DNA from: Alishewanella agri BL06
Lineage (GTDB): Bacteria > Pseudomonadota > Gammaproteobacteria > Enterobacterales > Alteromonadaceae
Reading direction: 5' to 3'
Length of the DNA: 64,000 nucleotides
Assembly: GCF_000272005.1 (NCBI RefSeq)
Contig: NZ_AKKU01000006.1
Coordinates: forward strand, 1-64,000
Part shown: positions 37,468 through 47,437 of the stretch, in pieces
Position numbering within the stretch: position 1 is the first letter of the stretch
How the letters are laid out: each line of letters opens with the position of its first letter
Program-made: the position numbers and the translations under genes
The notes under the pieces: generated by a model
The model's input: the letters and a program-made list of their open reading frames with translations, nothing else
The model's database searches: none
Told to the model about the DNA's origin: nothing

Positions 37468-39249
37468 TTAGGTGTTGGCTGACAATGGCGTTAACCAGCG
37501 CTGTAATTTAGCGTCATCAGCGACACTTAGCATCGCAACCTGCGCTTTAGCAGCTTGTAAGGTGAGCGGCAGCGTCAGTAACCGGTCTTTACGAAATATC
37601 GTCAGTGGTTGTTCCGAGCCATAAGGCAAACGCTTTAACAACTGTGGCAGGCTTTTGTCGGTAATTTTATAACCGGCTATAGCCAGCAGTTGATCGCCTG
37701 CCATCAAACCTGCCTGATGTCCTGCTGAGTCAAGATAAAGCTGCTGTATTGTGACCAGGCCGTTTTGCGTTTTCAGGCTACAACCGAGAGTTGCTGGCGC
37801 GTTTTGCTGCTGTGTGCCATGAGTGTCATCAAAGTGCTGAGGGCTACGCCAGTTGAGATTTAAGCCAAGTTTGGCAAAGCTGTCGGCCAGTGGCAAAGGC
37901 TGTGCCCGGTAAACCCAGTCTTCAACCTGCGCGGCCAGCGCTTTAAAACCCGCTGCACTGAGTGCGTCGAAGAAACTGCGATCTGCAGTACCCGTTGCCA
38001 GATAATGCTGATAGAAATCACGACAGAAGCGACTCAGGTCCTTATTGTTGGCTTGCAGCTCGGCCTCTACTGCCAGCGCAACCAGAGCGCCTTTAGCGTA
38101 ATAGCTGACAATGCTATTCGGGGCATTTTCATCCTGCAGGTAATACTTGGTCCAGGCGTTAAAACTACTATCACTGAGGCTCTGCCGGCTATCAGAAGGG
38201 TTTCGCGTAACCCGCGTAACCAGTTGTTCCAAGGCGGTCAAATAGGCTTGCTGGCTAATGCGGCCACTTTTAATCAGGGCTAAATCGTCAAAATACGAGG
38301 TAAAACCTTCGTAGAGCCACAGCTGTGGCGTATATTGTTCCTGCGAGAGCTGATAAGCATGAAACGGGGCCGGCTTTAGGCGCTTCACCCACCAGGTATG
38401 AAAATACTCATGGCTGATTAAGCCAAGTAACGTCTGGTATGCGTCATCGGGGGCCGTCATTTGTCTGGCGGGTAAATCATGGCGGCTGCATAGCAGCAGT
38501 GTGCTGTCTTTATGTTCGAGACCGCCATAACCGTGTTCGGTGATCCAGAGTAAAAACCAGTAATGGTGTAAATCGTCCGGTAAACCACCAAAAACTGCCC
38601 GCTGTGCCTGACACAGTTGTTCGGTATCGGCCAGCAGCCGTTCGCTGTCATAGTGATTCTGGCTGCTCACCACCAGATAGTGTGGCACGCCATCGACCGC
38701 AAATTGCTGTACTGTGAATAAACCGACCAGCAATGGGCTATCAATCAGTTGTTGATAGTCCGTGGCCTGATAAATACCAAAATCCAGCAGTGCTGTGCCC
38801 TCAGCACGAGGTAACGCGGTCGCAACCCGCCAGTTTTCGGTTACGTGAAACTCTGGGCGTAGTAGTTCAAATTGCTGCGGATAATGGGTTTGCTCGCTAA
38901 CCGCCAGGCACAAGCAAGCCGGATTAAGGATCGCCGTTTCATCATCGAGATAAGCCGCGCGTACCGATAAATCATTGGCGTAAATCAGATAACTGACCGT
39001 AACTTCCTGTTGTCGACAGGCCAGATTCCAACGTTGTTTGTCCAGTTGCTGCAGTGCGAGTTCGCCGCTTGTATCGCGGGCGCTAATTTGCATTATGTGT
39101 CGCGCGAAGTTGCGAATCATATAACTGCCCGGGATCCAGGCCGGTAAACTGAGTTCATGCTGGCTGGCGCTTGGTATAAAACGTAACTCCACCCTCAGCT
39201 GATGGGCACTGATATCGCTGATTTGCACCTGATAACGGACGCTGTTCAT
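37468..39249 (-). CDS. M61-family peptidase with PDZ domain (glycyl aminopeptidase-like)
   Basis: 593 residues: an N-terminal beta domain, a gluzincin catalytic domain with HEYFHTWWVKR (HExxH) and the third zinc ligand in YEGFTSYFDD, and a C-terminal PDZ domain (about 480-560, AGLMAGDQLLAIAGYKI). Members of M61 release N-terminal glycine or other small residues. There is no signal peptide, so it is likely cytoplasmic. It is transcribed alone and diverges from the thioesterase gene. Confidence 0.9.
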   Translation of the reverse strand: MNSVRYQVQISDISAHQLRVELRFIPSASQHELSLPAWIPGSYMIRNFARHIMQISARDTSGELALQQLDKQRWNLACRQQEVTVSYLIYANDLSVRAAYLDDETAILNPACLCLAVSEQTHYPQQFELLRPEFHVTENWRVATALPRAEGTALLDFGIYQATDYQQLIDSPLLVGLFTVQQFAVDGVPHYLVVSSQNHYDSERLLADTEQLCQAQRAVFGGLPDDLHHYWFLLWITEHGYGGLEHKDSTLLLCSRHDLPARQMTAPDDAYQTLLGLISHEYFHTWWVKRLKPAPFHAYQLSQEQYTPQLWLYEGFTSYFDDLALIKSGRISQQAYLTALEQLVTRVTRNPSDSRQSLSDSSFNAWTKYYLQDENAPNSIVSYYAKGALVALAVEAELQANNKDLSRFCRDFYQHYLATGTADRSFFDALSAAGFKALAAQVEDWVYRAQPLPLADSFAKLGLNLNWRSPQHFDDTHGTQQQNAPATLGCSLKTQNGLVTIQQLYLDSAGHQAGLMAGDQLLAIAGYKITDKSLPQLLKRLPYGSEQPLTIFRKDRLLTLPLTLQAAKAQVAMLSVADDAKLQRWLTPLSANT

Positions 39250-39421
39250 ACTACCTCTTTGCTGTGTTCGCTGATGTTTACCGTCTGCTCTGCCAAAATG
39301 ACGTTTTATTCCGGCTAACGGAGCAACTGCCGGTTAAATAACCGGAAAATACACCGGCAGTTCTGCAGTAGGTTACGGCTTACCGTATAATAGCATTTTT
39401 ATTTTACCGGCAGGTTTTGTT

Positions 39422-39826
39422 ATGGCAAATGAAGCGCTTATCCAAAAAAGAATCGAATACGCGGTTACGCGTGTCACTAAAACGGTGTTTCCCGGCCGTA
39501 CCAACCATCACAATACCCTGTTTGGTGGCGAAGCCTTAGCCTGGATGGATGAAGCTGCATTTATCGCGGCCACCCGCTTTTGTCGCAAGCCACTGGTAAC
39601 CGTTTGTTCAGATCGGGTCGATTTTAAAGAGTCAATCCCGGCCGGTACTATTCTGGAGCTGGTGGCAAGGGTCGCGCATGTTGGCCGTACCAGTATCAAG
39701 GTACAGGTCGATATCTTTGTGGAGCATATGTACAACGACGACCAGCATAAAGCTATTTCCGGTAGTTTTACCTTTGTTGCCCTGGATGAAAATCGCAAAC
39801 CAACACCGGTATTAGGGGATCTATGA
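39422..39826 (+). CDS. Acyl-CoA thioesterase (YciA-like hot-dog)
   Basis: 134 residues of single hot-dog fold. HHNTLFGGEALAWMDEAAFIAATR contains the Asn/Asp-Glu active-site helix of the YciA/BACH type, and VDFKESIPAGTILELVARV continues the sheet. The family hydrolyses short to long acyl-CoA. The substrate range is not visible. It sits 172 bases from the divergent M61 gene. Confidence 0.88.
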   Translation: MANEALIQKRIEYAVTRVTKTVFPGRTNHHNTLFGGEALAWMDEAAFIAATRFCRKPLVTVCSDRVDFKESIPAGTILELVARVAHVGRTSIKVQVDIFVEHMYNDDQHKAISGSFTFVALDENRKPTPVLGDL

Positions 39827-39933
39827 ATCGCAATAAGGTTCTCTTGTGTAACTGGCCAGACCTTGCTATGTTGCTGCTGTTAATTTGTGCCGTCAGGTAA
39901 ATTGTCTCTAAGCCCCGTGAAGAAGAGGTTGCT

Positions 39934-40401
39934 ATGAAAACTGCCGAGCAATGGTTTAGCGAGTATGCGGTAAGCCATCAACATCCGACTAATAAACTGA
40001 TCCACTGGTTTGCCGTGCCTGTCATTTATATCACGGTGCTGGGCTTGTTGTGGCAAATTCCTATGCCCTTTGCCGGCTTCGCTGAGCAGGGCATTAATTG
40101 GGCTTTATTGCTGGTGCTGCCAGCGCTGGTATTTTACTTTTTACTGTCTTTTAGTATTGGCCTCGGTATGACGATTTTTACTGCGGCGGCAGTTACGCTG
40201 TTGCGGGCCCTGGAGCAGCAAAGTGTGCTCCAGATCTGGCAGTGGTCATTATTGGTCTTTGTGGTGATGTGGGTATTCCAGTTTGTTGGTCACAAAATAG
40301 AAGGTAAAAAGCCGTCTTTTTTTCAGGATCTGGCATTTTTGCTGATTGGCCCGGCCTGGTTACTCGGCTTTATCTTAAAGCGCCTGCATATTCGTTATTG
40401 A
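39934..40401 (+). CDS. DUF962 / Mpo1-like membrane protein
   Basis: 155 residues with four hydrophobic segments. Two conserved histidine-rich sites, SHQHPTNKLIHWFAVP near the start and FVGHKIEGKKPSFFQDL near the end, match the DUF962 family. The yeast member Mpo1 is an iron-dependent dioxygenase acting on 2-hydroxy fatty acids. The final stretch FLLIGPAWLLGFILKR is typical. Role in bacteria is not established. Confidence 0.88.
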   Translation: MKTAEQWFSEYAVSHQHPTNKLIHWFAVPVIYITVLGLLWQIPMPFAGFAEQGINWALLLVLPALVFYFLLSFSIGLGMTIFTAAAVTLLRALEQQSVLQIWQWSLLVFVVMWVFQFVGHKIEGKKPSFFQDLAFLLIGPAWLLGFILKRLHIRY

Positions 40402-40529
40402 TATCATTCCCCGGTTTGGTCAGCACACGAGCTTGCGATTAATGTCTGGCTAAACACGGCAGGTGGTAGCGGTTTTTGCGCGGTGCCGCTTTATAATAAC
40501 AGGATGATTTTGTAAGACTCGGCATAAAT

Positions 40530-41621
40530 TTGAATAAGCTGTTTGAAGATCGTAACCGACAGTTCTGGATCCTGCATACGCTTGGTTGGCTGGGTTTTGC
40601 CATTGTCAATTATCTAAGCTCACTGGTACTCGATACCCGTGATGCTTATCTTATTGTAATCAGCCTGGACGCCTATGTCGGCTGGTTGCTGACCATTCCG
40701 CTGCGTTACTTCTATCGCCATATCTGGGCCTGGGAGCCGTGGAAAATGATTTTGACCGTGCTGGTCGTCGCTTTGTTAATAGCGATGTTCTGGACGGTGA
40801 TCCGTAATTTCAATTACTGGGAAATCTATCGTCATGGTTACCGGCCAAGCGATTGGTTGCTTTACATCAAAGACACGCCAGCGGCCTTTTATGTGATGCT
40901 TAGCTGGAGCGGCTTGTATTTCGGCATCAAGTATTATCAAACCTTGCAGGCCGAAAAGCAGAAATCCTTGACGGCGATGAACAAGGCGCATGAAGCTCAG
41001 CTGAAAATGTTACGTTATCAGTTAAATCCACATTTCTTGTTTAACACCTTAAATGCGATTTCTACTCTGGTGCTGATTAATGATAATGATACTGCCAATA
41101 AAATGGTAAGCCGGTTAAGCGATTTTTTACGCTATTCTTTATACAAAGATCCGATCAACAAGGTGCCACTGGAGCAGGAAATTTATGCTGCCAGGCTCTA
41201 TCTGGAGATTGAGAAAGTTCGGTTTTCAGAGCGCTTGTCGATAGTGATTGATGTTGAACCCGGTACTGAAAAGGCGCTGGTACCTAGTCTGATTTTGCAA
41301 CCTCTGATTGAGAACGCGATTAAATATGCCGTTGCACGTGAAGTAAACGGTGGTGAAATTGCGATAACCACCCGCAAGTTCGGCCATGATTTGTTGCTCG
41401 AAGTCGCAGATAACGGTCCGGGTTTACCCGAGATTGTCGATAGTAGCAAAACCGCTGATAATAAGGGCAGTGGCGTCGGGCTGGTAAATACCCGAGAGCG
41501 GTTGGCTGCATTGTATGACAATGATTTTGCCCTGGTGCTAACCCAAAATCAGCCGCGCGGCGTAAAGGTAAATATTAGAATTCCATTACAATTAGAACAA
41601 ACGGAAACCAAAGATGCTTAA
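40530..41621 (+). CDS. LytS/YehU-family sensor histidine kinase
   Basis: 363 residues. Four hydrophobic segments (about 9-150) form a membrane sensor. The cytoplasmic part has the His-kinase phosphorylation box RYQLNPHFLFNTLNAISTL and an ATPase domain (PLIENAIKYAV, DNGPGLP, GSGVGLVNTRERL). The only possible start in this frame is the TTG at 40530, since a stop stands 10 codons before it; no ribosome site is evident. It overlaps the response-regulator gene by 8 bases. Signal unknown. Confidence 0.9.
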   Translation: MNKLFEDRNRQFWILHTLGWLGFAIVNYLSSLVLDTRDAYLIVISLDAYVGWLLTIPLRYFYRHIWAWEPWKMILTVLVVALLIAMFWTVIRNFNYWEIYRHGYRPSDWLLYIKDTPAAFYVMLSWSGLYFGIKYYQTLQAEKQKSLTAMNKAHEAQLKMLRYQLNPHFLFNTLNAISTLVLINDNDTANKMVSRLSDFLRYSLYKDPINKVPLEQEIYAARLYLEIEKVRFSERLSIVIDVEPGTEKALVPSLILQPLIENAIKYAVAREVNGGEIAITTRKFGHDLLLEVADNGPGLPEIVDSSKTADNKGSGVGLVNTRERLAALYDNDFALVLTQNQPRGVKVNIRIPLQLEQTETKDA

Positions 41622-42432
41622 AGTCATAGTGGTAGATGATGAACCGCTGGCGCGTAAAGGGATGTTGGTCCGCCTGACAGCTTTTCCTGAGCTGCAGGTG
41701 GTTGCAGAGTGTGCTAACGGGCCGGATGCGATAGCGGCCATTCAGGCGCAAACCCCCGATCTCGTGTTCTTAGATGTTGAAATGCCCGGTATGGATGGCT
41801 TTGCAGTGTTAAAAGCGTTGCAGGAACGGCATATCCGCTTACCCTATGTGGTGTTTGTTACCGCTTATGATCACTACGCTTTCAACGCTTTTGAAGTGCA
41901 GGCGGTCGATTATGTGTTAAAGCCTGTGGAGCCAGAGCGCTTAAAAGCTGCGGTCGAAAAAGTTCTGACCTTTCACAATGCGGCCGATAGCCAAAAACGC
42001 ACTGATAAACTTGCGGCGGCGGTAGCCCGTTTAACTGGCGATCAGCCGGATACGATTTTAGAGCGGCTGGATAACGCTGAGCCGGTGGTCAGTGATCGTT
42101 ACCCGGAAGCTATTAGCATTAAAGACAGCGGGGAAATCACCCGGGTACAGGTACAGGACATCGACTGGGTTGATGCCGCAGGTGACTACATGTGCATTCA
42201 TACCCGGGATGGTCAGACTCATATCCTGCGCCGGACGATGAAAGAACTGGAGTCGGAATTAGATCCACGCTTGTTTGTGCGGGTACATCGCTCCGCTATT
42301 GTTAACGTCAACACTATTGCTAAACTGCAAATGTTAACTAACGGCGAGCATCAGCTGGTGCTGACCAATGGTCAGGCGGTTAAGGTGAGCCGCAGCTATA
42401 AAGATAGGGTGAAACAGGTATTTAGCCACTAA
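41614..42432 (+). CDS. LytTR-family response regulator
   Basis: 272 residues. The receiver domain has the acidic pair VVDDEPLARKG, the phospho-acceptor aspartate in LVFLDVEMPGMDG and the lysine in VDYVLKPVEPE. A linker leads to a LytTR DNA-binding domain (about 165-270, IDWVDAAGDYMCIHT, FVRVHRSAIVNV). It acts with the overlapping kinase as a pair of the YehU/YehT or YpdA/YpdB type. Targets are not visible. Confidence 0.93.
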   Translation: MLKVIVVDDEPLARKGMLVRLTAFPELQVVAECANGPDAIAAIQAQTPDLVFLDVEMPGMDGFAVLKALQERHIRLPYVVFVTAYDHYAFNAFEVQAVDYVLKPVEPERLKAAVEKVLTFHNAADSQKRTDKLAAAVARLTGDQPDTILERLDNAEPVVSDRYPEAISIKDSGEITRVQVQDIDWVDAAGDYMCIHTRDGQTHILRRTMKELESELDPRLFVRVHRSAIVNVNTIAKLQMLTNGEHQLVLTNGQAVKVSRSYKDRVKQVFSH

Positions 42433-42466
42433 GTTTCAGCTAGCTTCCAATCAAGGCTTGCTTAAC

Positions 42467-42494
42467 AAAAAGGTGCGAATGCGCACCTTTTTTT
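42467..42494. terminator. Bidirectional terminator between response regulator and pfkA
   Basis: AAAAAGGTGCG and CGCACCTTTTT pair over 11 bp with a 4-base loop; T's on one side and A's on the other let it end both convergent genes. Confidence 0.85.
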
Positions 42495-42519
42495 GTGCTG
42501 AATTTTAAACTGACAACAA

Positions 42520-43515
42520 TTAACTACTGCCAACTTGTTGCTGCCAGCGCACGAGGAAGGGGTCAATCGCTTTTCTGCGGTCACCGGTTTTACTAAGCGG
42601 GTATAGCACAGCTTCACCATTCACTTCGCCGGCCATTTGCAGATGAGCACCTTGTAATAGTTGCTCTACGGCAAAGGCCCCTAATTTAGTTCCCAGAATT
42701 CGATCGGCACCAACAGGGCTGCCTCCGCGCTGAATATGCCCCAGAATACAGGCACGGCATTCAATACCGATGGCCTTGCTTAATTCATCCGCCAGTGCGG
42801 TGGTGCCGCCCGGATAACTGTTTTCGGCCACGACGATAATATAGCTGCTCTTACCCATTAGCAGCTGGGCGTGCTGAATCGGGGTGATCACCGATCGTAA
42901 ATCACCAGGTTGTAACCGGCCAAACTCCGGACAAATAATCTGTTCAGCGCCAGCGGCAATACCGGCTGAGAGCGCAATATAACCACTGTGGCGGCCCATC
43001 AATTCCACTAAGAAAATCCGCTCAAAGGCATCAGCGGTATCGCGAATTTTATCAATGGCATCCAGTGCCGTATCAATGGCAGTTGCATAGCCAATAGTAT
43101 TGTCGGTACCGTCAACATCGTTGTCGATGGTACCCGGGACGCCAATAATCTGGCCGTTATAATGTTTGGCAATTTCTAATGCGCCACGAAAGCTGCCGTC
43201 ACCACCAATTACGATCAGCGCATCGATATCCAATTGATGCAAGGTTGCGGCAGCTTGCGCCGGACCATCCGGTGTTTGTAGTGCAGGGCAACGGGCGCTT
43301 TTTAGAATGGTACCGCCACGCTGAATAATATTTTGCACATGATGGCCGAGCAGCGTTTTATATTCCGACTCCAGCAGGCCGTTATAGCCATGTTTGAAGC
43401 CTATTACTTCGATATTACAGGCCGCCGCGGTGAGCTGTACTGCACGGATTGTGGCATTCATGCCAGGAGCATCACCGCCAGAGGTAAGAACCCCGATACG
43501 TCTGATCCGATCCAT
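42520..43515 (-). CDS. pfkA: ATP-dependent 6-phosphofructokinase
   Basis: 331 residues with LTSGGDAPGMNATIRA (ATP loop), IGGDGSFRGA and the catalytic PGTIDNDVDGTD. The glycine in GGDGS and the length fit the ATP-dependent group rather than the pyrophosphate form. It supplies the Embden-Meyerhof step, alongside the Entner-Doudoroff genes of the same window. Monocistronic, diverging from the EamA gene. Confidence 0.93.
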   Translation of the reverse strand: MDRIRRIGVLTSGGDAPGMNATIRAVQLTAAACNIEVIGFKHGYNGLLESEYKTLLGHHVQNIIQRGGTILKSARCPALQTPDGPAQAAATLHQLDIDALIVIGGDGSFRGALEIAKHYNGQIIGVPGTIDNDVDGTDNTIGYATAIDTALDAIDKIRDTADAFERIFLVELMGRHSGYIALSAGIAAGAEQIICPEFGRLQPGDLRSVITPIQHAQLLMGKSSYIIVVAENSYPGGTTALADELSKAIGIECRACILGHIQRGGSPVGADRILGTKLGAFAVEQLLQGAHLQMAGEVNGEAVLYPLSKTGDRRKAIDPFLVRWQQQVGSS

Positions 43516-43688
43516 TCTCTATCTCTCCAGTTAACTGTTACCCACGAACACTGCAGAGCAGTATAAACATTAATCTCTACTTTAGTTTGATTTGTCGCAA
43601 TAATGCGAAAAGCACGGGACAGAACCTGCGCTATCGGCGACAATACGCCAACTAACGCAACGTTAGTGTTTTTTTGGAATCAAGTCTG

Positions 43689-44660
43689 ATGCATCAAATT
43701 ACCGGTAAAACCCTGGTTGGCTTTTTATTGGCGCTAACCACGGCTGTGTTATGGGGCGTGCTGCCTATAGCGTTAAAAATCCTGTTAGAAGTCGTCACCG
43801 CAAATACTATTACGGCAATCCGTTTTCTGGCGGCAGCGGTGATGGTGGGCTTATGGTTGGGGCTACGTGGTAAATTGCCCGCGTTAGGCGTATTAAAACA
43901 GCCAAAGCTGGCGTTGCTGCTGGCCATTTGTATCGTTGGCTTACTACTGAATTATATTTTATACCTGACAGGCCTCGATCGTTTAACAGCCGAAACCGCG
44001 CAGACGGTGATCCAGTTGGCGCCATTTTTAATGATGCTGGGCGGGATCTGGATATTTAAAGAACGCTTATTGTTGTGGCAGAAAATCGGCGCCTGGACGC
44101 TAGTCGCTGGCTTGTTGCTATTTTTTAACGAGCGTTTGCTCACGTTACTGATGCAAGCCAGTACCGAAACCTTTGGCGTCCTGCTGGTTATCGCCGCTGC
44201 GATTACCTGGGCTGCTTACGCACTGGCGCAAAAGCAGCTACTGGTAAACTACAGCTCGAAACAGATTATGTATCTGATTTATTTTGCCGGTGCGCTGGCG
44301 TTTTTACCGGTATCGGATCTAACCCCACTAATCGACTTTAGTGTCTTACAGTGGGGATTATTGGTTTTTTGTTGTTTAAATACTGTCGTCGCTTATGGTG
44401 CCTTCGCCGAAGCATTGCATCACTGGGAAGCGTCGAAAGTTAGTGCCGTGCTGGCTATTACCCCCTTAATCACCATTGGCAGTGCTAAGTTGCTGGCGTG
44501 GATCTGGCCGGAACTGGTGCAGGCGCAACTATTAAATGGCTGGTCGTTGTTTGGTGCTTGTCTGGTCGTCGCCGGCTCCGCTTTAACAGCGTTAGCGCCG
44601 CAATTTGTGCAATACCGCGCTGCACGTAAAGTGCGCAAGTTGCAGCGTGATGTGCTGTAA
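43689..44660 (+). CDS. EamA/DMT-family transporter
   Basis: 323 residues, ten hydrophobic helices in two EamA repeats of five (LLALTTAVLWGVLPIALKIL; LLVIAAAITWAAYALAQKQL). The family exports amino acids, nucleotides or other metabolites, but no substrate is suggested by the sequence or neighbours. The ATG at 43689 is preferred over the upstream TTG frame start at 43674. Confidence 0.88.
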   Translation: MHQITGKTLVGFLLALTTAVLWGVLPIALKILLEVVTANTITAIRFLAAAVMVGLWLGLRGKLPALGVLKQPKLALLLAICIVGLLLNYILYLTGLDRLTAETAQTVIQLAPFLMMLGGIWIFKERLLLWQKIGAWTLVAGLLLFFNERLLTLLMQASTETFGVLLVIAAAITWAAYALAQKQLLVNYSSKQIMYLIYFAGALAFLPVSDLTPLIDFSVLQWGLLVFCCLNTVVAYGAFAEALHHWEASKVSAVLAITPLITIGSAKLLAWIWPELVQAQLLNGWSLFGACLVVAGSALTALAPQFVQYRAARKVRKLQRDVL

Positions 44661-44681
44661 CTAAAAGCTACTTAGTTAAAA

Positions 44682-44707
44682 ATAAAAAGGCCCCGCAAAG
44701 CGGGGCC
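44682..44707 (-). terminator. pykA terminator
   Basis: On the minus strand GGCCCCGC-TTT-GCGGGGCC is followed by TTTTTATTTTT. It may also slow transcripts from the EamA gene on the plus strand, where T's are weaker. Confidence 0.9.
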
Positions 44708-44726
44708 GGTGCTTTTTGGCAAGAGG

Positions 44727-46163
44727 TTATTTAACTGTAACGATCTTGCAGGTATTAGAGGCGCCTACGGTTTCCATTACATCACCGTGCGTGATAATGA
44801 CCAGATCACCGCTTTTTAAGCCAGCTTTATTTCGGATTACTTCGATGGCTTTGTCGGCCAGTTCGGCTGCGGTCACTTCGGTACTGTCAAAAAATGCCGG
44901 ATAAACCCCACGGTATAACGCCATCTTGTTCAGAGTACGGGTATGACGTGACAGCGCATAAATTGGCTGAGGTGACGTAATACGCGACATCAGCTTGGCG
45001 GTATAACCTGACTCAGTCAGCGTAATAATGGCTTTGATGCCTTCCAGATGATTGGCGGCATACATTGCCGACAGCGCAATAGTTTCGCTCACTTCTGAAA
45101 ACGACAGGTTCATCCGGTGCTTGGAGGTTTGTACTGACGGATGCTTTTCAGCACCGTTACATACCCGAACCATGGCTTTAACCGTTTCTACCGGATATTT
45201 ACCGGCAGCGGTTTCAGCTGACAGCATCACGCCATCGGTACCATCTAATACTGCGTTGGCAACATCCATCACCTCAGCGCGAGTTGGCATTGGATTTTCG
45301 ATCATGCTCTCCATCATCTGGGTAGCGGTGATCACAATCCGATTCAGCTGGCGTGAGCGGGCAATAATGCGCTTTTGCTGACCCACCAGCTCAGCATCGC
45401 CGATTTCCACACCCAGATCGCCGCGGGCGACCATCACTGCGTCTGAGGCTTTAATAATGTCATCCAATGTCGCATCATCGGCAACGGCTTCAGCGCGTTC
45501 AACTTTGGCCATAATACGGGCTTCGGAACCCGCCGCTACCGCCAGTTCACGGGCATAGCGTAAATCGTCGCCGCTGCGCGGGAAAGATACTGCCAGGTAA
45601 TCCACATCGATTTCAGCGGCGGTAATAATGTCACGCTTATCTTTTTCGGTCAGGGCGGGGGCAGTCAGGCCGCCACCCTGGCGGTTAATGCCTTTATTAT
45701 TACTCAGTTTGCCGCCAACTACGACGGTAGTGGTCACACGCTCGCCCGCAACGGCGGTTACCTGCAGTTGAATACGACCATCATCCAGCAGCAGTAAATC
45801 GCCGGCTTTAACATCCTGTGGTAGCTGTTTGTAATCGATCCCGACCTGAGTCTCATCGCCTTCACCTTTCGGCAAGCTGGCATCGAGTACAAAATCTTGT
45901 CCTTCTTCCAGCATAACGGCATTGTTTCTGAAGGTTGAGACCCTGATCTTCGGACCTTGCAAATCACCTAAGATAGCGACATGAGCACCGACTTTCTCAG
46001 CCGCTGCACGTACCATCTGCGCCCGGGCTTTGTGGTCATCGGCTGAGCCGTGAGAAAAATTAAGCCGGAACACAGTGGCGCCGGCTTGGATAAGTTTTTC
46101 GATAACAGCCTGGCTGTTGGTCGCTGGCCCCAGGGTGGCAACGATCTTGGTTCTTCTTAACAT
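44727..46163 (-). CDS. pykA: Pyruvate kinase
   Basis: 478 residues with the pyruvate kinase hallmarks: [33 protein letters not shown] (catalytic lysine), [11 protein letters not shown] and ATQMMESMI. It converts phosphoenolpyruvate and ADP to pyruvate and ATP. The length fits the PykA type. The start at 46163 has GGGAG 7 bases upstream, so the longer frame to 46187 is not used. A HexR-type operator lies 49 bases upstream of the start codon, consistent with known HexR control of pykA in Shewanella. Confidence 0.95.
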   Translation of the reverse strand: MLRRTKIVATLGPATNSQAVIEKLIQAGATVFRLNFSHGSADDHKARAQMVRAAAEKVGAHVAILGDLQGPKIRVSTFRNNAVMLEEGQDFVLDASLPKGEGDETQVGIDYKQLPQDVKAGDLLLLDDGRIQLQVTAVAGERVTTTVVVGGKLSNNKGINRQGGGLTAPALTEKDKRDIITAAEIDVDYLAVSFPRSGDDLRYARELAVAAGSEARIMAKVERAEAVADDATLDDIIKASDAVMVARGDLGVEIGDAELVGQQKRIIARSRQLNRIVITATQMMESMIENPMPTRAEVMDVANAVLDGTDGVMLSAETAAGKYPVETVKAMVRVCNGAEKHPSVQTSKHRMNLSFSEVSETIALSAMYAANHLEGIKAIITLTESGYTAKLMSRITSPQPIYALSRHTRTLNKMALYRGVYPAFFDSTEVTAAELADKAIEVIRNKAGLKSGDLVIITHGDVMETVGASNTCKIVTVK

Positions 46164-46211
46164 TAGAAACTCCCGCTGATGACGCACTTGGCATAGTGTG
46201 CCGTAGTCTAA

Positions 46212-46226
46212 TGTAATTTTATTACA
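46212..46226. promoter_or_regulatory. HexR-type operator at pykA promoter
   Basis: TGTAATTTTATTACA is a palindrome that matches the HexR consensus as I recall it (TGTAATnnnATTACA). It lies between hexR and pykA, upstream of pykA. In related bacteria HexR releases such sites when KDPG, an Entner-Doudoroff intermediate, accumulates. Confidence 0.8.
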
Positions 46227-46277
46227 GAATACAGGTTAAATCTGAATATAAATTACACGTCTGAGCAGTAACATGCT

Positions 46278-47135
46278 TTAGAGTGACATATCTTTTTTAT
46301 CAAAGCGTGAGCCACGCAGACTGTCTTTAACTTTTTTCAGGTTCTCTCTAAATTTGCTACCACGTCTTAAAGTAAAACCCGTTGCCAGGATATCAATCAG
46401 TACCAGCTGTGCGACCCGCGATGCCATTGGCATATAAAGATCAGTATCTTCAGGTACATCCAACGACAGAACTAACGAGCACTCACGCGCCAGGGGACTG
46501 TCATAAGCAGTAATACCGATGACGGTGGCATCATTTTCTTTCGCAATAGCGGCAATTTCACACAGATTTTTAGTGCGACCGGTATGGCTGATACAGACTA
46601 CGACATCACCTTCAGTACTGTTTATTGCAGACATCCGCTGCATCACGATGTCGTCAAAGCAGACTACCGGCACATTAAAACGGAAGAATTTATTCTGTGC
46701 ATCGTGAGCGACCGACGCCGAGGCCCCCAAGCCAAAGAAGGAGATTTTTTTTGCCTGTGTCAGCACATCAACTGCTTTATTAATGGTGCTGATATCGACC
46801 CGCTGACGTGCCGTATCCAGCGCTGCCATTGTTGATTCAAAGATCTTAGCGGTGTAGGCTTCAGGGCCATCTTCCTCTTCAACATGTCGGTTTACATAAG
46901 GGGTGCCATTCGCCAGGCTTTGTGCCAGGTGTAATTTAAAATCCGGAAATCCTTTCGTATCCAGGCGGCGGCAGAAACGATTGACGGTCGGTTCACTCAC
47001 ATCGGCCATCTTGGCCAGCGCCGCAATACTACTGTGGATCGTCACCTGCGGATTCGCCAGAATGACATCGGCAACTTTGCGCTCAGACTTGCTAAAGTTG
47101 TTGACACTGCTTACGATTTTTTCCAGTACATTCAT
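46278..47135 (-). CDS. hexR: HexR transcriptional regulator (RpiR family)
   Basis: 285 residues. An N-terminal helix-turn-helix (about 1-75, ALAKMADVSEPTVNRFCRRL) and a SIS sugar-phosphate-binding domain (about 120-260, FFGLGASASVAHDAQNKF, VVCISHTGRTKNL) define the RpiR/HexR group. It controls zwf, edd, eda and pyk genes with KDPG as effector in other gammaproteobacteria. Position next to zwf and the operators on both sides support the assignment. Confidence 0.94.
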   Translation of the reverse strand: MNVLEKIVSSVNNFSKSERKVADVILANPQVTIHSSIAALAKMADVSEPTVNRFCRRLDTKGFPDFKLHLAQSLANGTPYVNRHVEEEDGPEAYTAKIFESTMAALDTARQRVDISTINKAVDVLTQAKKISFFGLGASASVAHDAQNKFFRFNVPVVCFDDIVMQRMSAINSTEGDVVVCISHTGRTKNLCEIAAIAKENDATVIGITAYDSPLARECSLVLSLDVPEDTDLYMPMASRVAQLVLIDILATGFTLRRGSKFRENLKKVKDSLRGSRFDKKDMSL

Positions 47136-47340
47136 TCGTGGTTACCTGCGCTTGTCCGTCCCCGTGCTAGGAGGGCTATGCTATAGTGCGTTTTTATCGG
47201 CGTATTATGACGACGCCTTGTTAGCTGAGTTGTCTGCTTTCACTCTGGCGGACAAAACGGTATTAAATTTACCACAATTTATCCGGAATGCGATCAAGGC
47301 TACATTATAATAATCCATTCACGCTTAACAGCCAGTATTT

Positions 47341-47417
47341 TGTAATTTAATTACAGTATTTGGCGTTTACAACCGCTTTTCAGTCCGCTAGACTGGGTCA
47401 AGTGTTGTAAAATTACA
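47341..47417 (+). promoter_or_regulatory. zwf promoter with HexR-type palindromes
   Basis: A HexR-like palindrome TGTAATTTAATTACA (47341-47355) stands just upstream of a sigma-70 promoter: TTTACA (47366-47371), 17-base spacer, TAGACT (47389-47394). A shorter palindrome TGTAAAATTACA (47406-47417) falls about at the transcription start; its half-sites are closer than the consensus allows, so it may be a weak site. The rest of the 302-base gap between hexR and zwf holds the hexR promoter and no convincing gene. Confidence 0.75.
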
Positions 47418-47437
47418 TCTTCTTTATAGGCTGAGTT

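Noticed and set aside
47156-47310. Open frame between hexR and zwf ending KATL
   Set aside because: No start codon with a ribosome site in the intergenic part; most of the longer frame is antisense to hexR. It covers the promoter region.
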